Shown here piece after piece: positions 1 through 8,818 of a DNA stretch of 64,000 bases. The position numbers were made by a program, and so were the translations under genes. The stretch is from Symbiodinium natans (Eukaryota; Sar; Dinophyceae; Suessiales; Symbiodiniaceae), in NCBI GenBank assembly GCA_905221605.1, contig CAJNDS010002326.1, positions 1 to 64,000 of the forward strand. Reading direction: 5' to 3'. The notes under the pieces were generated by a model that was not told the origin of the DNA, made no database searches, and saw nothing but the letters and a program-made list of their open reading frames with translations. Positions within the stretch are counted from its first letter, which is position 1; the number at the start of each line of letters is the position of its first letter.

Positions 1-2500
1 GGGAAGGCTGTGTGTTGGCACAAAGAAGGACCATGGTCGGCTGTGACATGTCAAGAACGAGTCTGCCGCTGGAATGCCTACGACAAAAGCAACATCTGCA
101 CTGGCCAGGACGCAGTGGTGACTCTGGTTGAAGAGCTGCATGTCCAACGGCACGGGTAGCTTTCGGGCCGAGTTGCGGTGCCTGTGTGCTGGCTGGCAGC
201 CAAGGAAGTTCTGAAGGAGCTGCAAGCCAACAGCTACGGGGGCAGCCGCGACTGGGTAAGCAGCGTCTTGGACCAAGTAGACAGTCGACTACCATATGTC
301 AAGAACGAACATGGTGGCAAGGTGTCAAGGCATAAGCCCGAAACGCCCTGCTGGAACGCATACGACGAGAGCAACATCCGCAGTGTTTAGGCTGCGTCTC
401 CAAGGGATTCATGGCATCCGATGGAGGCTTTTGGGCCGAAGCAGCCCAAAGCCAACGGTTGCAGGGGCGCCCACGACTGGGTTAGCAAAGTCTGAGCCCG
501 CGTAGGACTATGGTCGACTGTGGCATGTCAAGAGCGAGTCTGGTGGCACCCTGTCAAGGCAGGGCATGTGCAAGACAATAGCAGCATCTGCGCTGCCCAG
601 GACACAGTGCTCAAGCTTCTGACTGAACAGCTGTAATCCTGCTACTGGATACCCACACCGGCTAGCTTTTGGGCCGAATTGCGGAAACCTCTGCGCTGGG
701 CACGGCAGTGCGCAAGCATAGCTGACGAGCAAGTTCTGAGCGGCCGAGCGCCAAGAGCCACTGGCAGACTATGGCATGTCAAGAGCCAGCATGGTGGCAA
801 TTTGTCAACAACAATAGCGGCATCTGCGCTGTCAGGCCGCAGTGGTCAAGCGTCCGATTGAACAGCTGCAATCCTCCTACTGGATAGCCACACCGACCCA
901 CACCGGCTAGCTTTCGAGCTGAGTTGCGCAAACCTTGCACTGGGCACGGCAGTGCGGACAACCTCTTCATAATGGTTGACGCAGGAAAGGAGTTAAGGTG
1001 TCATGAGATTGATGGTGTACGAAAGGAAAAGTAAAGGTTAACCGCTCTCTCCCTGTCACACCTTGAGACCCAACCTCTGTTTCCAAGCCACTAAGAACCC
1101 AATATAATAGTATTACTGCGGTAAGTTCACGCACGCGCATTAATAATATTATAATTGGGGGTTCTTTGTGGGCGAGCTTGGAAAGAGGACACAAGGACTG
1201 AACCACCCTGGCTCTCTTGACTCACAACCTTCCTATCTTGGTTCACTAATCCAGTAACTTGGCGGTCATCAATAAGGCTTGGGATTCACTCCGTTCATCT
1301 GTTTCCAAGCTTATTGTAACCGGAAGCAAACCTGCCGAGCAAGTTCTGAAGCGGCCGAGAGCCAACAGCCACACGGGCGCCAGTCGTGGCAGCAGGATTA
1401 TGGCAGACTATGGCATGTCAAGAGCCAGCATGGTGGCAACTTGTCAAGGCAGAGCATGTGCAAAAACAATAGCGGCATCTGCGCTGTCCAGGCGTCTGAT
1501 TGAACAGCTGCATTGCCAGGGGCATCCTGTTACTGGGTCCCCACACCAGATAGCTTCGAGCCCACTTGCGAGGCCCTTTGTGCTGGGAAAGGCAGTGCGG
1601 AAGCAGAGCTGCCGAGCAAGTTCTGAAGCGGCCGAGAGCTAGGACTATGGCAGACTATGGCATGTCAAGAGCCAGCATGGGTGCAAAAACAATAGCGGCA
1701 TCTGCACCGTCCGGGCCGCAGTGGTCAAGCCTTTGATTGAACAGCTGCATTGCCAGGGGCAGAGCAGGAAGCAGAGCTGCCGAGGTAGTTCTGAAGGACT
1801 ATGGCCGACTATGTGACTATGGCATGTCAAGCAGGAGCCTTAGGTTCCAACTTGATGGTTGACCCGGCCCCCCGTAGGCACAGGCGCCAGTTTCTGGACC
1901 GATCAGGGAGCCCGAGTCAAGTTAGTTGGCTTTTTACCTTGTGGGCGGAAGTCCCCGCTGGAGGCCATGGATCATATGGGGCAACCAGGCCCCCATCCTG
2001 CAGACTCCTATATCGCAGGAGCTAGTTTTACCAGAGAGCTCTGAAGACCTGAAGTAAGCGTACACTGCAACCAATAGATACAGGGGACCCAAAGCGTCTC
2101 ATGTGTGCTGTTGCGGATTGCAGCTGGGCCCCTGGTATTCTTTCCACAAGGAAGCTGGACTTTGAGCTCAAAGTTGTAGGCAGTTGTAGGTTCATGTCAA
2201 CTTCTGCACATAGTGACGCGTACGGTCGCCGCAGGTGCGGCGCGCGCAACGCAGAGCTGCGATGCCGAGTTGCGGAGCCCTTCAAGGGCTGGACAAGGCA
2301 ATGCGGCAGCGGAAATATGGAGGAAGTTCTGAGGCACTGAAGCGGCAGCGGCTGCAACAGCCCAAAACGGCAGGATGCCCACGCCGCCCACGCCAACGAC
2401 TGGGTAAGAGTCTGAGCACAGGCAGCCCAGGCAGGATTATGGCAACATCTCCTGCCAAGGCCATTTTATGCGCGCACACAGGGCAAGATTGGCAGGCAGA
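1..2500. repeat. Degenerate dispersed repeat family
   Basis: Diverged copies of one sequence recur near positions 30, 510, 770, 1400 and 1650. Each carries a core like GACTATGGCATGTCAAGAG followed by CAGCATGGTGGCAA and an ACAATAGCGGCATCTGC segment, with insertions and deletions between copies. A related GCAGAGCTGC...GTTCTGA segment recurs to about 2500. Reading frames here are short and change between copies, so I see no gene. This looks like decayed host repeat DNA of unknown origin. Confidence 0.6.
1073..1190. repeat. Imperfect inverted repeat, MITE-like
   Basis: An imperfect palindrome interrupts the degenerate repeats. The left arm reads TTCCAAGC...AAGAACCC...AATATAATAGTATTA. The right arm is nearly its reverse complement, TAATAATATTATAATT...GGGGTTCTT...GCTTGGAAAG. 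The centre is about 15 bp. It is more AT-rich than its surroundings. A short hairpin-type non-autonomous transposon is possible, but no clear target duplication was identified. Confidence 0.35.
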
Positions 2501-4432
2501 GTTGCCGAGGCTAAACAGTGGGAGGGGTATCTCTCGGCTGCAGCGAGCGGCGAATGCAACCGATGCACCAGCAAGCAGCTGTGGAGGCGGTGACGTGCTG
2601 TGCACGGCTTGCGTCAAGGCAGAAGCTGGATGCAGCTTCCCCGCAGCAGCACGTGTGGCAACGGCAATGTCTGCAAGAGCGCTCTCACAAACAAGAACTA
2701 GGGGTGAGGCAGAATTCGGCGGCTTGAGTGGTGTTCATTTTGATTGCAAGAGGCTGCAAATGGGAAGCAGAGACGGCTCTCGCTGGCAATGAAGCAAAAG
2801 GGCGCTTGCGAGACAAGTGGAAGCCTGGCGCAGCTGTGCTCAAAGCGCTTTAAATACTGTGAGAGGGAGTTGTGTAGAGGGAGCGGGATAGCTTCCAAGT
2901 CGATGTTTGACATGATCGGGCCACCACGACACGAACAACTCAAGCACCTTGGCCGACCACCCTCGGCAATAGGGAGTCAGAGCCAAAGTTTCAAAAGCAT
3001 CTGCTACTATCCCCGTAAGGGGCAAGACGAGTTCAGCTTGGCTGAGACTTTGCTACAGCTCTCAGCAGCACCAGCTGCAAAGATTTGCAAAGTGTGCGCG
3101 CGCGTGCCCCAGACTTGTTTGGCCCGGTTGCTTTCGCAATGACACAGGAATTCGCAGAATTTTGCGTCCAAGCGGTGTATGAGGCTGGCAGGGCCAGCCG
3201 AGGGCAGGAGACCGGATCGTGCAGACAGGGACTGCTAAGCTGCTAGCTGGCTCAACGAAGCCGGGCAGCCGCGGCAGCCTTCAGGTATCCGGATCACAGC
3301 CTCTGCAACGAAACGCTTTGGAAATGTCCGGGTGCCGGATTGGTGAGCGCATTGCGCGCATTGCTTGGAAGTCTCTCTAGGGAGCATTCAGAGGAAACAG
3401 AAGTCCATGTCCGAGTTCTGGGCCAGATTGGGCATGCTTTTGAGTCCAAGCCTCGTCTCCAGCAAAGCAAGCACGAAGCCAGGTGATCCAAGCTGGAAAG
3501 GCTTCTCTGGACTCTCCTTCGTCGGGTTCACATCTCATGCAAGGTCTTAAAGACTGTCGCATGTTCAACAGGAGTGTAGCACGGGGAGTATATGCATGGT
3601 CTTCACTGCTACATTTTCCACAAAGCTCCCAAAAGCTGAAGAAGAACATACCCGACGATTCACAGTCCTAAGGGTTACGCCTTTCCAACTGTCATCATGA
3701 TTGCACTAATGCAGCTTGCACACAGGAATATGGGTCAGACCCATACTGAAGGGATAGTCAATGCCGAAGGTCCTGGCAGAAGGCAAAAACCTTGTGCTGT
3801 GTTTGCACATGGCATGGTAGTATTCCACTGCACGAACGACTCCTTCAAAGCGTGGACCTCCTTGTTGGTCGCCAAGGTGTGTCTTGAAGCTGTCAGCTGG
3901 GAATCTACAAAATGCGACAAACCTTCAAGGTATGTGAGGCAAGAACAGCTACAGTAAACAAACTATGGGTCCACCAGCTTGGAAGCCCGGTAGCTTGTGG
4001 TTAACAACCCTGTTTCTCGGCCTAATTTGCCTCGGCCTTGAGCCTGAGTCAATTGCGAAGTCTAGCCACGTGAGAGCACAGGAAAATGGGACACGGCACT
4101 TTTTGAAGCCAGATAGCTGCAGGTAGCTTCCAGATAACCTACGTTGGACCACTCACCGTGGACCCTATGTTGTTGAAAGATGTTGAAAGGTTGCATGAGC
4201 TGATGGCGATGGCAACCCTTCCGGGAGCTCAAGGAACAGGCCAAGGGTAGCTTGAAGGTCCAAGAGCAAAACATCAAAGTCTTGTTCTGCCAACTTCTGT
4301 ACCGTCGGCGTGGTTGTTATGCTTATACTACATGATACGGTTATGGCGATATGGTACTTGTGTTCATGTACCTGAAGCACTGTGGCTGGCTTGCTGAGTG
4401 TTGTGATTCTTTTTCGGTAAGCAGGTCGTGAG
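2501..4432. other. Host DNA, nothing identified
   Basis: This is GC-moderate non-coding-looking sequence. The open frames are short, overlap on both strands and contain no motif I recognise. I see no RNA gene or mobile element. Confidence 0.5.
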
Positions 4433-4746
4433 ATGTCGTGGGTCCGAAAATGTTTCCACGCATGCGACACTCTGATCGCTCCATATGCCCTTCATCGCAC
4501 TGCCGAACCAAAAAACACCAACAAAAACCATCATGTCTTCACGAAGAAGAAGCGCGTAAACAGCATTTCACTTCCAAAAAGCCATCACTGGTCAAGGTCG
4601 GTTCTTAGGGCCGAAAATGACAGCGTTTTCTATCTTGATACGAGGAGCTTTTACCAACATCTTGCCAACAGATTTAGTAGAAGGAGATTGACAGATCCTG
4701 CACTTAACTTCTACATCATGCGAACGCATGCATCACGTGGTCGACG

Positions 4747-5067
4747 GTGGGTGCACAGAAGCCGTGGGAAACTGAACTCCGAAAACTACAATCATATCAT
4801 CTCTCCACTTTGCAAAGCGAAGTGAGCAAAGAGAAGACACATTCAAACTTGAGAGCCACGGGCTGGGACGAAAGCTCTAGTAGGCCTAGGACTGGGGACA
4901 CTGATCTTACAGGAACAGAGAGGCGCCGAGAGAGCAAAGCGCCGACCCTCAGCCCAGAAGATGCAGAGAGCAATGAGACAGACACCTTTGCGAACCATAG
5001 ACCGGCAGACATGTTGCAGCATGCCCAACTCAGTGATTCAAGTAGCTCTCTCTCTTGTCGCACATGA
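4747..5067 (+). other. Possible host exon just before the satellite
   Basis: The frame encodes a hydrophilic Ser/Thr/Glu-rich stretch (for example TGTERRRESKAPTLSPED) of balanced composition that ends at a stop just upstream of the satellite. It has no recognised domain. It is on the plus strand, unlike the other likely host exons, and may be spurious. Confidence 0.15.
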
Positions 5068-5077
5068 CACGCAACGG

Positions 5078-6804
5078 CCAGCATCAGCAGCATCAGGCAC
5101 CACACCCAGACCCAGGTTAGCATCAGCAGCATCAGGGGGGCCCCGCTTCTCCTTCGAACGTCTCAGAAATACACCTACCAAAGAAACCCAAATCTATCCC
5201 AAAACAGGCCCCCTTGGCACCACACCCAGGCCAGCAGGGGGGCCCCGCTTCTCCTTCGAACGTCTCCGAAAAACACCTACCAAAAAAACCCAAATCTGGC
5301 CCAAAACAGGCCCCCTTGGCACCACACCCAGGCCAGCATCAGCAGCATCAGGGGGGCCCCGCTTCTCCTTCGAACGTCTCTACCAAAGAAACCCAAATCT
5401 ATCCCAAAACAGGCCCCCTTGGCACCACACCCAGGCCAGCAGGGGGGCCCCGCTTCTCCTTCGAACGTCTCCGAAAAACACCTACCAAAAAAACCCAAAT
5501 CTGGCCCAAAACAGGCCCCCTTGGCACCACACCCAGGCCAGCATCAGCAGCATCAGGGGGGCCCCGCTTCTCCTTCGAACGTCTCAGAAATACACCTACC
5601 AAAGAAACCCAAATCTATCCCAAAACAGGCCCCCTTGGCACCACACCCAGGCCAGCAGGGGGGCCCCGCTTCTCCTTCGAACGTCTCCGAAAAACACCTA
5701 CCAAAAAAACCCAAATCTGGCCCAAAACAAGGCCCCCTTGGCACCACACCCAGGCCAGCATCAGCAGCATCAGGGGGGCCCCGCTTCTCCTTCGAACGTC
5801 TCAGAAATACACCTACCAAAGAAACCCAAATCTATCCCAAAACAGGCCCCCTTGGCACCACACCCAGGCCAGCAGGGGGGCCCCGCTTCTCCTTCGAACG
5901 TCTCCGAAAAACACCTACCAAAAAACCCAAATCTGGCCCAAAACAGGCCCCCTTGGCACCACACCCAGACCAGCATCAGCAGCATCAGGGGGGCCCCGCT
6001 TCTCCTTCGAACGTCTCAGAAATACACCTACCAAAGAAACCCAAATCTATCCCAAAACAGGCCCCCTTGGCACCACACCCAGGCCAGCAGGGGGGCCCCG
6101 CTTCTCCTTCGAACGTCTCCGAAAAACACCTACCAAAAAAACCCAAATCTGCCCAAAACAGGCCCCCTTGGCACCACACCCAGGCCAGCATCAGCAGCAT
6201 CAGGGGGGCCCCGCTTCTCCTTCGAACGTCTCAGAAATACACCTACCAAAGAAACCCAAATCTATCCCAAAACAGGCCCCCTTGGCACCACACCCAGGCC
6301 AGCAGGGGGGCCCCGCTTCTCCTTCGAACGTCTCCGAAAAACACCTACCAAAAAAACCCAAATCTGGCCCAAAACAGGCCCCCTTGGCACCACACCCAGG
6401 CCAGCATCAGCAGCATCAGGGGGGCCCCGCTTCTCCTTCGAACGTCTCAGAAATACACCTACCAAAGAAACCCAAATCTATCCCAAAACAGGCCCCCTTG
6501 GCACCACACCCAGGCCAGCAGGGGGGCCCCGCTTCTCCTTCGAACGTCTCCGAAAAACACCTACCAAAAAAACCCAAATCTGGCCCAAAACCCCCTTGGC
6601 AACACACCCAGGCCAGCATCAGCGGCATCAGGGGGGCCCCGCTTCTCCTTCGAACGTCTCAGAAATACACCTACCAAAGAAACCCAAATCTATCCCAAAA
6701 CAGGCCCCCTTGGCACCACACCCAGGCCAGCAGGGGGGCCCCGCTTCTCCTTCGAACGTCTCCGAAAAACACCTACCAAAAAAACCCAAATCTGGCCCAA
6801 AACA
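5078..6804. repeat. Left part of ~215-bp GC-rich satellite
   Basis: About eight tandem copies of a two-part higher-order unit are present. Subunit A (about 113 bp) contains CAGCATCAGCAGCATCAGG and TCTCAGAAATACACC. Subunit B (about 101 bp) lacks the CAGCATCAG expansion and reads TCTCCGAAAAACACC. Both share GGGGGGCCCCGCTTCTCC, TTCGAACGTCTC and AAACAGGCCCCCTTGGCACC. The spacing of A subunits is 206-216 bp, mostly 214-216. One A subunit near 5335-5400 lacks about 10 bp. The array stops at 6804, where the element is inserted, and resumes at 27598. Confidence 0.95.
6800..6804. other. Target-site duplication, left copy (AAACA)
   Basis: The satellite reads CCCAAAACAGGCCCCC without interruption elsewhere. 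Here it stops after AAACA. At the other end of the element, 27598-27602 repeats AAACA before GGCCCCC continues. That gives a 5-bp direct duplication bracketing the element. Polintons usually make 6 bp. Confidence 0.8.
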
Positions 6805-7140
6805 AGTTAGCAGAACCCTTGCCCATTTTGGGTAATAATACCACCAGTCAACCCATTAGACGATTATTCCTATACTCCCCCCTACACCTCACCAACTATA
6901 TCACCACTACTACCCCATTACCAATACCAGTGTAGGAATAACCGATTACCTCATCCATATAAGAGGAATATTCCTATACTCCCTACTACTATCCCCCAAA
7001 TATCACCACTACTTCCCCATTACCAAGACCAGTATAGGAATAACCAATTACCCTATCCATATTCCCTAAGGTGGTATTATTACCCAAAATGGGCAAGGGT
7101 TCTCTCATAGATTTTACTAGGTTTGGTTATAAAGGTTGTA
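6805..7140. repeat. Left terminal inverted repeat
   Basis: This matches the reverse complement of 27261-27597 with scattered mismatches. It begins AGTTAGCAGAACCC; the 5'-AG end agrees with Polinton termini. Inside it are two tandem copies (about 6863-6960 and 6967-7060) of a roughly 95-bp sequence containing ATTCCTATACTCCC, ATATCACCACTACT and AGGAATAACC. A perfect 33-bp inverted repeat (6813-6845 and 7070-7102) encloses them. Confidence 0.9.
6813..7102. repeat. 33-bp inverted repeat nested in left TIR
   Basis: The arm 6813-6845 (GAACCCTTGCCCATTTTGGG, then TAATAATACCACC) is the exact reverse complement of 7070-7102. The same pair exists in the right TIR, where the inner arm has decayed. Each terminal repeat can therefore fold on itself. 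This resembles self-complementary viral telomeres, though I infer no mechanism from sequence alone. Confidence 0.85.
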
Positions 7141-7193
7141 ATCATAATAGGATTATATTCCATAAACTCTTATGAAATGTGCTTACATTATAC

Positions 7194-7433
7194 TTATGTT
7201 TTTTTTAACTCACGTTTCCTTTTATCATTATACTTTTTCATTCCATCAAGACATTCACAGCAAGTAACAGTGGTTCTACACTGCATTAAATACCTCCCCG
7301 TTTTACAATGATAATATCTTTTGAAATGCACTAAATTCTTCAACTTCTTACATCTAACACATTGCCGATCACAATGGGGAGGGTAATGCTCAGTATTAAA
7401 ATCCATGGTTATCTTATCAACATATATTGTCAT
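7194..7433 (-). CDS. Small Cys-rich zinc-binding protein
   Basis: The 79-residue product has cysteines at 21, 25, 28, 43, 52, 58, 59 and 61, in the arrangement CxxCKKLKNLxxF...C...CCECL. This resembles the short zinc ribbons (CxxC-xxxK-xxxxF ... CxxC) common in large DNA viruses and PLVs, where their role is unknown. A Lys/Arg-rich tail follows. The start could instead be the internal Met10 at 7406. It is the leftmost gene of the element, next to the TIR, and is AT-rich like the core. DNA or RNA binding is an inference. Confidence 0.6.
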   Translation of the reverse strand: MTIYVDKITMDFNTEHYPPHCDRQCVRCKKLKNLVHFKRYYHCKTGRYLMQCRTTVTCCECLDGMKKYNDKRKRELKKT

Positions 7434-7629
7434 ATTATATTATTTTACAATATTTATCATAATTTATTAATTATGACAAGCATTGTTTCAAACTAATTAA
7501 CCATTACCATGTTCTTTTGACATGCTTATGGAAGGCACACTGGGGAAATGGGAGAAATGGGGCGCTGACGCGAATGCACGCGGGGCTCGTTCCTTGCGTC
7601 ATTCTATAAGTAAATCACTCTTTACAACA
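7434..7629. other. Intergenic region with a GC-rich patch
   Basis: AT-rich spacer surrounds a GC-rich island at about 7535-7600 (around GGGGCGCTGACGCG and GCACGCGGGGCTCG). The island stands out from the AT-rich element core. No gene is visible in it. It may be a captured fragment or a structured regulatory site. Confidence 0.4.
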
Positions 7630-7827
7630 TTATTTTTGCAATTCTTCCAGCTGATAAAACTCAAACAACAATTTAAATCGCTTCTTATACTCTTCATAAT
7701 GATCATAATCCTCTAGTTCATCTATAATCGCACTTAATCTGGCGTTATACATTCTAATATTTCTTCTTTCCTCCAGCCAATCAGTTTTATTTTCTTTGTT
7801 TTCTTTCTTAGTAAACAAACAATCCAT
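7630..7827 (-). CDS. Small hypothetical protein, charged helical
   Basis: The 65-residue product is rich in Glu, Lys, Asp and Tyr, predicted by eye to be mostly helical (LEERRNIRMYNARL, EEYKKRFKLLFEFYQLEELQ). I recognise no domain. It begins 9 nt after the stop of the 48-residue frame at 7837-7983, so the two are probably co-transcribed. Composition and spacing fit a real element gene. Function unknown. Confidence 0.5.
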   Translation of the reverse strand: MDCLFTKKENKENKTDWLEERRNIRMYNARLSAIIDELEDYDHYEEYKKRFKLLFEFYQLEELQK

Positions 7828-7836
7828 GTATATATA

Positions 7837-7983
7837 TTATTTACATTTTTTAACATTTTTAAGATAATATAAAAATGCCTTAAGAAATTCCAACAAACTG
7901 TGACAACACATTCTGTATCTTGGAGTTTTTATTATTTCATCAAAATTCTCTATCTCATTTATTACTTCTATGTATTTATCCAT
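7837..7983 (-). CDS. 48-residue hypothetical protein
   Basis: A short minus-strand frame begins at an ATG at 7983-7981 after an A/T-rich tract and ends at TAA (7839-7837). The product starts MDKYIEVINEIENFDEI and has a CC pair and a Lys-rich end. It lies head-to-head with the packaging ATPase gene (start 8019), so the 35-bp gap between them would hold both promoters. No family is recognised. Confidence 0.4.
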   Translation of the reverse strand: MDKYIEVINEIENFDEIIKTPRYRMCCHSLLEFLKAFLYYLKNVKKCK

Positions 7984-8002
7984 ATATATTTTTTTGATAT
8001 AA

Positions 8003-8018
8003 TTTCTCACTAGTATTA
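8003..8018 (+). promoter_or_regulatory. Possible virion-gene start motif (TTTCTCAC...ATTAAT)
   Basis: AATTTCTCAC followed by TATTAAT precedes the ATPase start codon. The fibre gene has the same AATTTCTCAC...TATTAAT pairing upstream of its start (minus strand, 11141-11156). With only two copies this is weak. The other virion genes have only A/T-rich leaders. Confidence 0.3.
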
Positions 8019-8780
8019 ATGTTAGAAGATATTCCTAAAGTAGAACCTATAGACATACCCAAATACAATTATAAGAATAGTAAATACGGGATGATGCCAA
8101 GTCTACCTGCAAGAATGTTATGTGTTGCCTCTTCAACGGGTGGCAAGTCTGTTTTAATACAAAATCTAATTTTAAAGATATACCGTGGTTCATTTGAAAG
8201 GATATACATTTTTAGCCCTAGTGTGCATGTGGATGACACATGGAGAGCAGTCAAGAAATACATTACTGACGTAATGAAAGTGGATACCGAAAAGGAAAAA
8301 GTATATTATGAAGAATACGATCCAATTGCGTTAAAGCATATAATAGAAACGCAACACAAGGTAATAGACTTCCAGAAGAAGAATAAACAAAAGGAATTAT
8401 TCAGTATTTTAATAGTGGTGGACGACTTTGCCGATGATCCTAAATTTGTAAGATACTCAAATATCTTGCATGGATTGTTCACACGTGGAAGACATAATGC
8501 CATCTCATGTATTTTATCAACACAAAAATATAATGTCCTTGCCCCTATAATAAGACTTAATGCCTCGGCACTTTTCATATTCAGACTGAAGAACATGAAC
8601 GAGGTAAATAGTTTCCTAGAAGAGAATAGTGCCCTTGTAGACAAGCGAACACTTTATGACATGTATCAACAAGCGGTGAACTTTGCGCCTTACTCGTTCT
8701 TTTATATAAACACAAATGCTAAAGATGTGAATAACATGTTTTATATTAATTTTGAACAACGCTTTGAAATAGGTGATTAA
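8019..8780 (+). CDS. Genome-packaging ATPase (FtsK/HerA, A32-type)
   Basis: The 253-residue product is a P-loop ATPase of the type that pumps DNA into preformed capsids of PLVs, virophages and large DNA viruses. Walker A is ASSTGGKS (residues 37-44). Walker B is ILIVVDDFAD (130-139) with Asp135/Asp136. It is followed by LFTRGRHNAISCILSTQ, a polar sensor-like segment typical of the A32 group, then a short C-terminal region. The length is usual for PLV ATPases. It is the only plus-strand gene in the leftmost virion block and is convergent with the fibre gene 38 bp downstream. Confidence 0.9.
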   Translation: MLEDIPKVEPIDIPKYNYKNSKYGMMPSLPARMLCVASSTGGKSVLIQNLILKIYRGSFERIYIFSPSVHVDDTWRAVKKYITDVMKVDTEKEKVYYEEYDPIALKHIIETQHKVIDFQKKNKQKELFSILIVVDDFADDPKFVRYSNILHGLFTRGRHNAISCILSTQKYNVLAPIIRLNASALFIFRLKNMNEVNSFLEENSALVDKRTLYDMYQQAVNFAPYSFFYINTNAKDVNNMFYINFEQRFEIGD

Positions 8781-8818
8781 TAATATTATTTCCTAAAATA
8801 TTAATGATCAAAAGATAA

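Noticed and set aside
5078-6804. CRISPR array
   Set aside because: Repeats are long, contiguous and without unique spacers, no cas genes are present, and the host is eukaryotic.
4961-6835. A 624-codon open frame through the satellite (and similar overlapping frames)
   Set aside because: The frame exists only because the repeat unit lacks stops. All three frames are open at once and the product is a simple repeat. No promoter or conserved domain is visible.
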